Source: Phytobacter palmae (lineage in GTDB: Bacteria; Pseudomonadota; Gammaproteobacteria; Enterobacterales; Enterobacteriaceae). From it: a DNA stretch of 64,000 nucleotides. Below the pieces are notes generated by a model, which saw only the letters and a list, made by a program, of their open reading frames with translations, was not told the DNA's origin and searched no databases. Shown here one piece after another: positions 37,189-46,615 of the stretch (position 1 is its first letter; every line of letters begins with the position of its first letter). The position numbers and the translations under genes were made by a program. The stretch is from contig FONB01000016.1 in NCBI GenBank assembly GCA_900112785.1, positions 48,761 to 112,760 on the forward strand, read 5' to 3'.

Positions 37189-37460
37189 TATCCCTCCTCA
37201 CCAAACAGCAGCGCGCCCACATCTGGCTCGACGTCGTACATATTTTGCAGGGCCGCCAGTGTTTCGCGGGCCTCTTCTTCGTTTATCACGCTCATGGCGA
37301 AGCCCACGTGCACCAGCACCCATTGTCCCAGGCGAGAATGCCCCGTTTCATCCGTACTGCCCACCAGCGTTAAGTCGACGTCGCGCTGAATACCACAGAC
37401 ATCGACTTTCGCCTGATTGCCATCAATGGCGCTAATTTGTCCCGGAACGCCTATGCACAT
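37188..37460 (-). CDS. hypC: Hydrogenase maturation chaperone HypC
   Basis: 90 residues from ATG 37460, giving the mature N-terminal Cys in MCIGVPGQI that ligates iron. This start overlaps hypB by ten bases; a longer frame to 37487 would bury the essential Cys. HypC delivers iron with HypD and binds the hydrogenase large-subunit precursor. Matches E. coli HypC throughout. Confidence 0.96.
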   Translation of the reverse strand: MCIGVPGQISAIDGNQAKVDVCGIQRDVDLTLVGSTDETGHSRLGQWVLVHVGFAMSVINEEEARETLAALQNMYDVEPDVGALLFGEEG

Positions 37461-38323
37461 CGTTGGGTCTCCAGCCAGTCCAGCCATCTGTCCATGCCTT
37501 CACCGCTGGTGGCCGAAACCAGGAAAATTTCAATCGACGGGTTCACTTCACGGGCATACGCGAGGCATTTCTCTACATCAAATTTGAGGTAAGGCAGCAG
37601 GTCGATTTTATTGAGAAGCATGATGGAGGCCGCAGCAAACATATGTGGATATTTCAGCGGCTTGTCTTCGCCTTCGGTCACCGACAGCACGGCGACTTTG
37701 TGACGTTCGCCAAGATCAAAACTGGCCGGGCAAACCAGGTTGCCGACGTTTTCGATAAACAGAATGCCATTGTCCGCCAGCGGCAGACGAGGTGCGGCGT
37801 CGGCAATCATTTGCGCATCCAGATGACACCCCTTGCCGGTGTTCACCTGAATCGCCGGGGTTCCGGTCTCGCGGATACGCGCGGCATCGTTAACGGTTTG
37901 CTGATCCCCTTCGATAACCGCACAGGGCACGCGGGTGTTCAGACGGGTCAGGGTTTCGGTCAGCAGGGTGGTTTTACCGGAACCGGGGCTGGAGACCAGG
38001 TTCAGCACCAGCTGGTGTCTGGCGGCGAAGCGGGCGCGGTTATGCGCGGCGATGCGATTGTTTTTATCTAACACATCGATTTCCACTTCCAGCATCCGCC
38101 GCTGGCTCATGCCCGGCGCGTGGGTTCCGGCTGCGCCGTGGCCGTAATGTAAATCACCATTTTCTGCCGCCGTCGGGCTGAAATTGTCGGTCTTGAAGCC
38201 TGTGATTTTCATTGCCGGACGGGCAGCGGGAGCAAATGGCGCGCTGCGAAACGCGGAATGGGGATTATGCTCGTCGCCCTCGATATAGAGGTTACCTTCC
38301 TGACAACCACATGTCGTACACAT
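37451..38323 (-). CDS. hypB: Hydrogenase nickel incorporation GTPase HypB
   Basis: 290 residues as in E. coli. N-terminal high-affinity nickel motif MCTTCGC is present; the G domain has the P-loop [14 protein letters not shown], the GCHLDA metal-site motif, and the guanine motif NKIDLLPYL. It inserts nickel into NiFe hydrogenases with HypA. Three bases separate it from hypA. Confidence 0.97.
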   Translation of the reverse strand: MCTTCGCQEGNLYIEGDEHNPHSAFRSAPFAPAARPAMKITGFKTDNFSPTAAENGDLHYGHGAAGTHAPGMSQRRMLEVEIDVLDKNNRIAAHNRARFAARHQLVLNLVSSPGSGKTTLLTETLTRLNTRVPCAVIEGDQQTVNDAARIRETGTPAIQVNTGKGCHLDAQMIADAAPRLPLADNGILFIENVGNLVCPASFDLGERHKVAVLSVTEGEDKPLKYPHMFAAASIMLLNKIDLLPYLKFDVEKCLAYAREVNPSIEIFLVSATSGEGMDRWLDWLETQRCA

Positions 38324-38326
38324 TGC

Positions 38327-38674
38327 TCACTCCTCGATTTCCAGCCGCTGAATCTGCATGCCGTCGTCGGCGACGATTTGCAAATTGTCACTGCTGCATT
38401 GCGGGCAGCGACGCACGTGCTGGCTTAGTAAGGTCACGTATTGCTGGCAGCTTTCGCACCAACATTCCGCCTGTTGTTCTTCGATGTGCAGTGTACAGCC
38501 CTCTGCCAGGGTGCCACGGCAGACCAGATCAAAACAAAACGTCAATGCGGCAGGTTCCACACAGGAAAATGCGCCAACTTTGATCCAGACCTCAGTTACG
38601 CGTCGGGCGGCGTGCTGTTTCGCCTGTTGTTCAATAATTTCCAGCGCACGCTGGCACAGGGTAATTTCATGCAT
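38327..38674 (-). CDS. hypA: Hydrogenase nickel incorporation protein HypA
   Basis: 115 residues. N-terminal MHEITLCQ supplies the nickel-binding His2; the structural zinc site uses CWCESCQQY and CPQCSSD (two CxxC motifs). HypA passes nickel to the large subunit of hydrogenase (the HycE-specific partner in E. coli is HypA, HybF for the others). First gene of the operon, behind a sigma54-type promoter. Confidence 0.96.
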   Translation of the reverse strand: MHEITLCQRALEIIEQQAKQHAARRVTEVWIKVGAFSCVEPAALTFCFDLVCRGTLAEGCTLHIEEQQAECWCESCQQYVTLLSQHVRRCPQCSSDNLQIVADDGMQIQRLEIEE

Positions 38675-38703
38675 ACAGCCTCCTCATTAATCAGGCGCGT
38701 GTT

Positions 38704-38718
38704 GCAATAACAATGCCA
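38704..38718 (-). promoter_or_regulatory. Sigma54 (-24/-12) promoter of hypABCDE
   Basis: On the minus strand: TGGCATTGTTATTGC, with GG and GC exactly ten bases apart, as required for RpoN promoters, 30 bases before the hypA start. In E. coli the same gene has an RpoN promoter activated by FhlA, so the promoter is conserved although fhlA is not adjacent here. Confidence 0.8.
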
Positions 38719-38800
38719 GGGTTCTTCGCTTTATTGCGGCAAGGATCAAGGCGTTAATACCTTGTTTCCCGGCAAAATGGCCGCCGCTGATGGTTCCTGA

Positions 38801-38822
38801 CATTTCATTGATGACGAAAATG
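38801..38822. promoter_or_regulatory. Candidate FhlA upstream activating sequence
   Basis: CATTTC (38801-38806), nine bases, then GAAAATG (38816-38822) form an inverted repeat resembling the FhlA site CATTTCGTACGAAATG but with a wider spacer. It is about 90 bases upstream of the hypA -24/-12 promoter, the usual distance for an enhancer. It may be a decayed or variant FhlA site. Confidence 0.4.
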
Positions 38823-38909
38823 ACGATCGCGAATTTACCGAACGTCAAAAATGACCAGGCGACAATTTATTTACCGGGAAATACCACCAGTGGGTGGCAA
38901 GGAGAGAAG

Positions 38910-39383
38910 GTGACGGACGTATTGCTCTGTGTGGGTAACAGCATGATGGGTGACGATGGCGCAGGCCCGCTGCTGGCGGAGATGTGCACGGCGAATCCAA
39001 CCGGAAACTGGCAGGTGATTGATGGTGGTAGCGCACCCGAAAACGACGTGGTGGCGATCCGCGAACTTCGCCCCGACAGGCTTTTGATTGTCGATGCGAC
39101 AGATATGGGGCTGAACCCTGGTGAAATTCGTATTGTCGATCCGGACGATATTGCCGAGATGTTCCTGATGACTACCCATAACATGCCGCTCAATTATCTG
39201 ATTGATCAGTTAAAAGAGGATGTGGGCGAGGTGATTTTTCTGGGCATTCAGCCGGATATCGTCGGCTTTTATTACCCGATGACGCCCCCGGTGAAAGAGG
39301 CGGTGGAGACGATCTATGCGCGCCTGGCCACCTGGCAGGGTAACGGTGGATTTGCGTTGCTGGAGGCGGGGGAAGAGGAGTAG
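38910..39383 (+). CDS. hycI: Hydrogenase 3 maturation endopeptidase HycI
   Basis: 157 residues from GTG 38910, with GGAGAGAAG upstream; the frame extends 40 codons further but only the shorter form matches E. coli HycI. Nickel-binding residues of the M52 peptidase are present: GNSMMGDDGAGP, DATDMG, MTTHNMPLN. HycI removes the C-terminal tail of HycE after nickel insertion. Its substrate gene hycE and the rest of hycA-H should lie just upstream but do not, so HycI is orphaned here: only 235 bases separate hycI from hypA. Confidence 0.93.
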   Translation: MTDVLLCVGNSMMGDDGAGPLLAEMCTANPTGNWQVIDGGSAPENDVVAIRELRPDRLLIVDATDMGLNPGEIRIVDPDDIAEMFLMTTHNMPLNYLIDQLKEDVGEVIFLGIQPDIVGFYYPMTPPVKEAVETIYARLATWQGNGGFALLEAGEEE

Positions 39384-39392
39384 TTGACCGTT

Positions 39393-39421
39393 CCGGATGG
39401 CGGCGCAAGCGCCTCATCCGG
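39393..39421. repeat. REP element downstream of hycI
   Basis: CCGGATG-GCGGCGCAAGCGCCT-CATCCGG, an imperfect palindrome typical of repetitive extragenic palindromes. It sits between the convergent hycI and ascB genes. Confidence 0.8.
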
Positions 39422-39468
39422 GCTGTGAGCAAGCGGCGAACTCTCCCCTGCGGTGAAAACCCCGGCGA

Positions 39469-40896
<1,428 letters not shown>

Positions 40897-40905
40897 TTAC
40901 CTCGC

Positions 40906-42354
40906 TTATTGAGCCCGGGCTTCATGAACAACGGCTATTTTTGCCGCCTGCGGTTTCTGCGCCTCTGCTTCTACCGGAATATCTTCAAAACCGAGAAGCA
41001 GCGTCAGAATAAAGGAGAGCACCACCGCCAGCGCCATCACGCCAAACACCCAGACAATGGTCATTGGATTCGCCGGATCGAAGAACTGTACGCTGGTGAA
41101 CAGACCCGGCGCCGCCATTGAGTGGCTGGCAAGCCCGGCAATTCCCGCTACGGCACCGCAGATAAAGCCGCTTATCAGGCTTGCAATCAGCGGGCGTTTC
41201 AGGCGAACGGCCACGCCGTACAGCGCGGGTTCAGAGATACCGGCCAGGATAGCAGAAGCCGCGGCCGCAAGGGCAGTCTGGCGCAGTTCGGGGTTTTTGG
41301 TTTTCCACGCTACTGCCAGCGATGAGCCGCCAAGCGACAGGTTGGCGCCAATTTCTGACGGCATCACCATGCCCTCTTTGCCGGTTTCGGCAATGGTCTG
41401 AATAATCGTTGGGGTAAACACACGGTGCATCCCGGTCATTACCAGCAGCGGCCACAGGGCACCCATAATGGCAACGGACAGCCAGCCCAGATAGCCATGA
41501 ATGGTGTATACCAGCGCAGAGATGGCGCTACCGATCCAGATCCCCAGCGGACCAATCAGCACGATGGCCAGCGGCGCGGCAATCAGCACAATCAGCATCG
41601 GTTTAAGGAAGTTTTTCGTCACCGCCGGGGTAATTTTGTCCACCCAACGTTCGATCCAGGACAGACACCAGGTCATCACCAGCGCGGGGATAACGGTGTA
41701 GGTGTATTTCACCGCCGTCACCGGAACGAGCGCGAATTCCACATGTTCACCCTGGGCGGCTTTCGCCATCAGGTCGATAAAGCTCGGATGTACCAGCACG
41801 CCTGCAATGGCAATCGCCAGCGACATATTGGTTTTAAACTTCACGGCGGCGGACGCGGCCACCATCAGCGGCAGGAAGAAGAACGCGCCGTCGCCAATCA
41901 CCGTCAGAATGGTCAGTGTTGAAGAGCCTTTTGGCAGCAGGCCGGACATTTCCAGCACCATCGCCAGCAGTTTGACCATTGAGCCGCCGATGATCGCCGG
42001 GATCAGCGGTGACATCGTGCCGATCAGCGCGTCGAGAATACCTGCGCCAATACGCTTAAGCGTCAGCTTCTGTTTACCGACCGGTTGGGCAGGCTGCATA
42101 TCACCGGGCAGCAATGCCACCACTTCACGGTAGGCATGCGACACCGTATTGCCGATGATCACCTGGCACTGGCTGTCGTTGCGTACCACGCCCATAACGC
42201 CGCTAATGCCTTTCAGCGTCGCACTGTCAATTTTGGCGTCGTCTTTCACCACGAAGCGCAGACGCGTCATGCAATGGGTGACGGCAGCGATGTTATCAAC
42301 ACCGCCCAGTGCGTTCACCACCGAGCCGGCAAGCGCCGCATAATTCTTCGACAT
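40906..42354 (-). CDS. ascF: PTS beta-glucoside EIIBC component AscF
   Basis: 482 residues from ATG 42354 (MSKNYAALAGSVVNALGG), matching the start of E. coli AscF; the frame runs on to 42393 but adds unrelated residues. EIIB active Cys in ITHCMTRLRFVVKD-type motif (AVTHCMTRLRFV), then ten-helix EIIC with GITEP-like AGISEPALYGVAVRLKRPL. Imports and phosphorylates arbutin/salicin/cellobiose at the inner membrane. Divergent from its repressor AscG. Confidence 0.95.
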   Translation of the reverse strand: MSKNYAALAGSVVNALGGVDNIAAVTHCMTRLRFVVKDDAKIDSATLKGISGVMGVVRNDSQCQVIIGNTVSHAYREVVALLPGDMQPAQPVGKQKLTLKRIGAGILDALIGTMSPLIPAIIGGSMVKLLAMVLEMSGLLPKGSSTLTILTVIGDGAFFFLPLMVAASAAVKFKTNMSLAIAIAGVLVHPSFIDLMAKAAQGEHVEFALVPVTAVKYTYTVIPALVMTWCLSWIERWVDKITPAVTKNFLKPMLIVLIAAPLAIVLIGPLGIWIGSAISALVYTIHGYLGWLSVAIMGALWPLLVMTGMHRVFTPTIIQTIAETGKEGMVMPSEIGANLSLGGSSLAVAWKTKNPELRQTALAAAASAILAGISEPALYGVAVRLKRPLIASLISGFICGAVAGIAGLASHSMAAPGLFTSVQFFDPANPMTIVWVFGVMALAVVLSFILTLLLGFEDIPVEAEAQKPQAAKIAVVHEARAQ

Positions 42355-42428
42355 CGGGTTATATCCTGTTTTATCAATAGAGTACGGCTTCATTACCCGG
42401 CCTGAGACGGATAATGAAACATCAGATA

Positions 42429-42441
42429 GGAAACCGGTTCC
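42429..42441. promoter_or_regulatory. AscG operator
   Basis: GGAAACCGGTTCC, a palindrome around ACCGGT, very close to the known AscG/GalR-family site TGAAACCGGTTTCA. It lies in the ascF-ascG intergenic region, 74 bases before ascF, in a place suited to repression. Confidence 0.7.
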
Positions 42442-42607
42442 ACAAAAGCATGATGAGTTTCATGCTTCCATACAAGATCAAAAATTCATCTTTATTTATT
42501 TTTGTGATGGCGATCGCTTAATATTTTTTGACCCGTTTTATCCCGTTGCGACATTCTTGAGAGGGTGAAGTACACTGCATGGCATCGAAATCAAACGGAT
42601 AAGCAAC

Positions 42608-43621
42608 ATGACCACAATGCTTGAGGTGGCAAAGCGGGCAGGAGTGTCAAAGGCGACAGTCTCCCGTGTGCTATCGGGCAACGGCTACGTCAGCCAGGAG
42701 ACCAAAGACCGGGTGTTTCAGGCGATTGAAGAGAGCGGGTATCGCCCAAACTTACTGGCGCGCAGCCTGGCGACGAACAAAACGCAAACGCTGGGGCTGG
42801 TGGTGACCAACACGTTGTATCACGGCGTCTATTTTAGCGAGCTGCTGTTTCATGCCGCGCGGATGACAGAAGATCAGGGGCGGCGTTTAATTCTGGCAGA
42901 CGGTAAACACAGTGCGGAAGAAGAGCGTGAAGCGATTCAATATCTGCTCGATTTAAAATGCGATGCGATCATTATTTATCCGCGTTTTTTAAGTGTCGAT
43001 GAAATGGATACCATCGTTAAAAGCCACAGCCAGCCAATTATGGTGCTTAATCGTCGTTTACGTAAAAACAGCAGCCACTGTGTCTGGTGTGACCAAAAAA
43101 CCTCAAGCTTTAACGCAGTGGCGACATTAATTGCCATGGGCCATCGGGATATTGCATTTATTACCGGCTCACTGGATTCTCCGACCGGTATTGAACGACT
43201 TTCTGGCTATAAAGATGCTCTGGCGCAGCACGGCATTACGTTACGTAACGACTTAATTGTGCAAGGAAAGTGGTCGCCGGAAAGCGGGGCAACAGGTGTT
43301 GAAACGCTGCTGGCGAAGGGCGTCAGTTTTAGTGCGCTGGTGGCGAGCAACGATGATATGGCCATTGGCGCCATGAAGAGACTGGATGAGCGGGGAATAG
43401 CCGTACCCACTCAGGTTTCGGTTATTGGTTTTGATGACATTGCTATTGCCCCGTATGTGATTCCCGCCCTTTCCAGCGTTAAAATTCCGGTCACAGAGAT
43501 GATTAAAGAAACCATCGAACGATTAATTTTTATGCTTGATGGCGGTGAGTTTAATTACCACCAGCCCTTCCTCGGCGAATTAATGTTACGTGATTCACTT
43601 ATTCCCGGCCCCACGCGTTAA
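42608..43621 (+). CDS. ascG: LacI-family repressor AscG
   Basis: 337 residues. N-terminal LacI HTH TMLEVAKRAGVSKATVSRVL with hinge, followed by a periplasmic-binding-like sensor domain; VSVIGFDDIAIAPYVIPALSS is the usual C-terminal signature. Matches E. coli AscG along its length. AscG represses ascFB, and in E. coli also prpBC. Divergent from ascF. Confidence 0.96.
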   Translation: MTTMLEVAKRAGVSKATVSRVLSGNGYVSQETKDRVFQAIEESGYRPNLLARSLATNKTQTLGLVVTNTLYHGVYFSELLFHAARMTEDQGRRLILADGKHSAEEEREAIQYLLDLKCDAIIIYPRFLSVDEMDTIVKSHSQPIMVLNRRLRKNSSHCVWCDQKTSSFNAVATLIAMGHRDIAFITGSLDSPTGIERLSGYKDALAQHGITLRNDLIVQGKWSPESGATGVETLLAKGVSFSALVASNDDMAIGAMKRLDERGIAVPTQVSVIGFDDIAIAPYVIPALSSVKIPVTEMIKETIERLIFMLDGGEFNYHQPFLGELMLRDSLIPGPTR

Positions 43622-43629
43622 CCTCGTCA

Positions 43630-43659
43630 ACTGTCATCGTCACTTCTGTCGATGACAGT
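43630..43659 (+). terminator. Hairpin after ascG, possible terminator
   Basis: ACTGTCATCG (43630-43639), ten-base loop, CGATGACAGT (43650-43659), perfect arms, nine bases after the ascG stop. The following ATCTTATCT is only weakly U-rich, so termination may be inefficient; an operator role for hydN is an alternative. Confidence 0.5.
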
Positions 43660-43702
43660 ATCTTATCTAAGAAAAAGTCATAAATAACAATAACATAATA
43701 AC

Positions 43703-43717
43703 TGGCATGAAACGTGT
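43703..43717 (+). promoter_or_regulatory. Possible sigma54 promoter of hydN
   Basis: TGGCATGAAACGTGT, 38 bases before hydN. The -24 GG is present, but the -12 element reads GT rather than GC, so the match is imperfect. In E. coli hydN-hypF is RpoN/FhlA dependent; this promoter may have weakened. Confidence 0.4.
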
Positions 43718-43754
43718 ATATCCGGCGTGATGAAACTCATTGCTGGAGAAGACG

Positions 43755-44300
43755 ATGAACCGTTTTATTATGGCGGATGCCAGTAAATGTATTGGCTGTC
43801 GCACCTGTGAAGTTGCCTGCGTTGTCTCACATCAGGAACAACAGGACTGTGCCGCCCTTACCCCTGAAACCTTTTTACCCCGCATTCATGTTATCAAAGG
43901 CGTCAACGTGTCGACGGCAACCCTCTGCCGCCAGTGCGAAGACGCACCCTGCGCCAATGTCTGTCCGAATGGCGCTATCAGCCGCGACAAAGGGTTTGTC
44001 CATGTCATGCAGGAACGCTGCATTGGTTGCAAAACCTGCGTGGTGGCCTGCCCCTATGGTGCCATGGAGGTTGTGGTGCGCCCGGTGGTTCGCCATAACG
44101 GCATCGGCCTCAAGATGTCAGGGCAGAAGGCCGAAGCCAACAAATGCGATTTATGCTACCAGCGCGAAAGTGGCCCGGCCTGTATTTCGGTATGTCCGAC
44201 TAAAGCTCTGGTCTGCGTTGACCGGGAAGTACTTGAACACATGAGCGAAGAGAAACGTCGTCGCACTGCGCTGGAAAGCGCCGTGTCACTGGGTTTTTAA
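43755..44300 (+). CDS. hydN: Electron transport ferredoxin HydN
   Basis: 181 residues from ATG 43755 (GGAGAAGACG upstream). Four 4Fe-4S cysteine motifs are visible: CIGCRTCEVAC, CRQCEDAPCANVCP, CIGCKTCVVACP and CDLCYQRESGPACISVCP. HydN is thought to shuttle electrons for formate dehydrogenase H. Matches E. coli HydN, with a slightly different C-terminus. Unlike E. coli, the next gene is fdhF rather than hypF, which places HydN beside its proposed partner enzyme. Confidence 0.95.
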   Translation: MNRFIMADASKCIGCRTCEVACVVSHQEQQDCAALTPETFLPRIHVIKGVNVSTATLCRQCEDAPCANVCPNGAISRDKGFVHVMQERCIGCKTCVVACPYGAMEVVVRPVVRHNGIGLKMSGQKAEANKCDLCYQRESGPACISVCPTKALVCVDREVLEHMSEEKRRRTALESAVSLGF

Positions 44301-44303
44301 AAA

Positions 44304-44427
44304 TACCCGTCATTCTTCAGGTTGCATGTACGTTGGCTGCGTTCGCTCACCCGAATCACTTGACTCTGGCAAGCTCATCGGGATTCGTTCACTTGCCGCC
44401 TTCCTGTAACCCGAATTATTCAGGGTA
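44304..44427. repeat. ERIC element (enterobacterial repetitive intergenic consensus)
   Basis: About 124 bases bounded by TACCC and GGGTA. Inner parts match the ERIC consensus: GGCTGCGTTCGCTCACCC, then AAGCTCATCGGGATTCGTTC and ACTTGCCGCCTTCCTG, ending CGAATTATTCAGGGTA. It sits between hydN and fdhF and would be transcribed as an RNA hairpin. Confidence 0.85.
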
Positions 44428-44457
44428 AAACTTTCACTTTTAACAGGTCTGTTACTG

Positions 44458-46608
44458 ATGAAAAAAATCACGAGCGTATGTCCCTATTGCGGCGCTGGCT
44501 GCAAACTGAAACTGGTTGTGGATAATGGCAAAATTATCCGCGCCGAAGCGGCGGACGGGGAAACCAACCAGAACGAACTCTGCCTGAAAGGCTACTACGG
44601 CTGGGATTTTCTTAACGATACGAAACTGCTGACGCCTCGCCTGACACAGCCGATGATCCGCTATGAACGCGGCGGTAAACTCACCCCGGTGAGCTGGCAG
44701 GAGGCCATCCGTTATACGGCGAAACGGCTTAGCGACATCAAAGCCAGGTTTGGCTCCCGCGCTATTATGACCACCGGTTCATCTCGTGGTACTGGCAATG
44801 AGACCAACTACGTGATGCAGAAATTTGCCCGTGGGGTCTTACATACCAATAATGTCGACTGCTGCGCACGTGTTTGTCACGGTCCTTCCGTTGCCGGGTT
44901 ACAGCAAACCCTGGGCAACGGCGCAATGAGTAACTCCATCGGTGATATCGAAAACTCCCGCTGCCTGCTTGTCTTTGGCTACAACTGTGCCGATTCCCAC
45001 CCGATTGTGGCAAGAAGGGTGGTCAAAGCAAAACAGAACGGGGCGAAGATTATCGTCTGCGATCCGCGCCGCATCGAAACCGCACGCATTGCCGACCAGC
45101 ATTTACAGCTCAAAAACGGCTGCAATATGGCGCTGGTGAACGCCTTTGGTTATGTTCTGCTGGAAGAAAAGCTCTACGATCAGCGCTACGTCACGAACTT
45201 CACCACCGGGCTGGATGCCTATCGTGAAATTGTCAAAGACTATGCGCCGGAAGCGGTTGAACATCTCACGGGCGTACCGGCCCTCCAGGTGCGCGAAGCA
45301 ATGCGTACTTACGCCGCCGCGCCGACGGCCACCATCATGTGGGGGATGGGTGTAACGCAATTTGGTCAGGCGGTGGATGTGGTGAAAGGGCTCTCAAGCC
45401 TCGCGCTGCTGACCGGCAACCTTGGGCGTGAGAACGTCGGCGTAGGCCCGGTGCGTGGACAGAATAATGTGCAGGGCGCCTGCGACATGGGGGTGATTCC
45501 GAACCAGTTCCCGGGCTACCAGGATGTGGTTGATCCGAATGTCCGCGCCAAATTTGCTAAAGCCTGGGGTATCGATCCGGCGGTCATGGATGACAAAGTC
45601 GGCGTGCGTATCACCGAGGTGCCGCATCTGGCGCTGGAAGGCAAGGTCAAAGCCTATTACATCATGGGTGAAGATCCGTTGCAGACCGAAGCCGATCTCA
45701 GCCTGGTGCGCAAAGGCTTTGAGGCGCTGGATTTTGTGGTCGTGCAGGACATCTTTATGACCAAAACCGCTGAACAGGCGGATGTGCTGCTGCCTGCCAC
45801 CTCATGGGGCGAGCACGGTGGCGTCTTTACCTGCGCGGATCGCGGATTCCAGCGTTTCGAAAAAGCCATCGAACCGCAATATGACGTCAAGCGTGACTGG
45901 GAAATTATCAGCCTTATCGCCACGGAAATGGGCTACCCAATGCATTACGACAATAACCAGCAAATCTGGGACGAAATGCGCGAACTTTGCCCGCTGTTCT
46001 ATGGTGTAACCTATGAAAAAATGGGTGATATGGGACACGTTCAATGGCCTTGTCCGACCCTGGATCATCCGGGAACGCGTTATCTGTATAAAGACAACAA
46101 GTTCGATACCCCGGACGGGAAAGGTCTGCTGTTTGCAGCGCCATGGCGTGCCCCTGCCGAAGTGCCGGACGCAGCGTTCCCGCTGGTGCTCAGCACCGTG
46201 CGCGAAGTGGGTCATTACTCCTGTCGCTCAATGACCGGTAACTGTGCGGCATTGCAAACGCTCGCGGATGAACCGGGTTTTGTGCAGATAAATCCGCACG
46301 ATGCCGCGCAGTTGGGGATTAACAACCGGCAACTGGTGTGGGTGGAGTCGCGCAGGGGGAAAGTTATCAGCCGTGCCGATGTGAATGAACGTGTTAATGC
46401 CGGCTGCGTGTACATGACTTATCAGTGGTGGATTGGCGCGTGTAATGAGCTGACGCAGGATAACCTTGATCCCATCTCTAAAACACCGGAAACCAAATAT
46501 TGCGCGGTGCGGGTGAGTGCGATCAACGATCAGGCCTGGGCTGAGGAGTACACTCAGTCAACCTACCAGCAGATGAAGACTCGCTTGCGGCATGCAGCGT
46601 TGCAATAA
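44458..46608 (+). CDS. fdhF: Formate dehydrogenase H, cysteine form (FdhF-like)
   Basis: 716 residues, colinear with E. coli FdhF (715). It has the N-terminal 4Fe-4S motif CPYCGAGCKLKLVVDNGK ... CLKGYYGWDF and conserved molybdopterin regions (TTGSSRGTGNETNYVMQKFA, MGVTQFGQAVDV, STVREVGHYSCRSMTGNCAA). At the active site E. coli has Sec140 coded by TGA; here the codon 44875-44877 is TGT, giving ARVCHGPSVAG, so no selenium machinery is needed. It oxidises formate to CO2 with Mo-bis-MGD in the cytosol. It lies in an operon-like order hydN-fdhF-hypF, seven bases before hypF. Whether another, Sec-containing fdhF exists elsewhere is unknown. Confidence 0.9.
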   Translation: MKKITSVCPYCGAGCKLKLVVDNGKIIRAEAADGETNQNELCLKGYYGWDFLNDTKLLTPRLTQPMIRYERGGKLTPVSWQEAIRYTAKRLSDIKARFGSRAIMTTGSSRGTGNETNYVMQKFARGVLHTNNVDCCARVCHGPSVAGLQQTLGNGAMSNSIGDIENSRCLLVFGYNCADSHPIVARRVVKAKQNGAKIIVCDPRRIETARIADQHLQLKNGCNMALVNAFGYVLLEEKLYDQRYVTNFTTGLDAYREIVKDYAPEAVEHLTGVPALQVREAMRTYAAAPTATIMWGMGVTQFGQAVDVVKGLSSLALLTGNLGRENVGVGPVRGQNNVQGACDMGVIPNQFPGYQDVVDPNVRAKFAKAWGIDPAVMDDKVGVRITEVPHLALEGKVKAYYIMGEDPLQTEADLSLVRKGFEALDFVVVQDIFMTKTAEQADVLLPATSWGEHGGVFTCADRGFQRFEKAIEPQYDVKRDWEIISLIATEMGYPMHYDNNQQIWDEMRELCPLFYGVTYEKMGDMGHVQWPCPTLDHPGTRYLYKDNKFDTPDGKGLLFAAPWRAPAEVPDAAFPLVLSTVREVGHYSCRSMTGNCAALQTLADEPGFVQINPHDAAQLGINNRQLVWVESRRGKVISRADVNERVNAGCVYMTYQWWIGACNELTQDNLDPISKTPETKYCAVRVSAINDQAWAEEYTQSTYQQMKTRLRHAALQ

Positions 46609-46615
46609 ATAAACG

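Noticed and set aside
38790..38909. N-terminal 40-codon extension of hycI
   Set aside because: Only the part from GTG 38910 matches HycI, and GGAGAGAAG lies at the right distance. I could not match the extension to hycA or hycH, so I do not call it a hyc remnant.
43703..43717. Strong sigma54 promoter call for hydN
   Set aside because: The -12 element lacks the invariant GC, so I list it only as possible.
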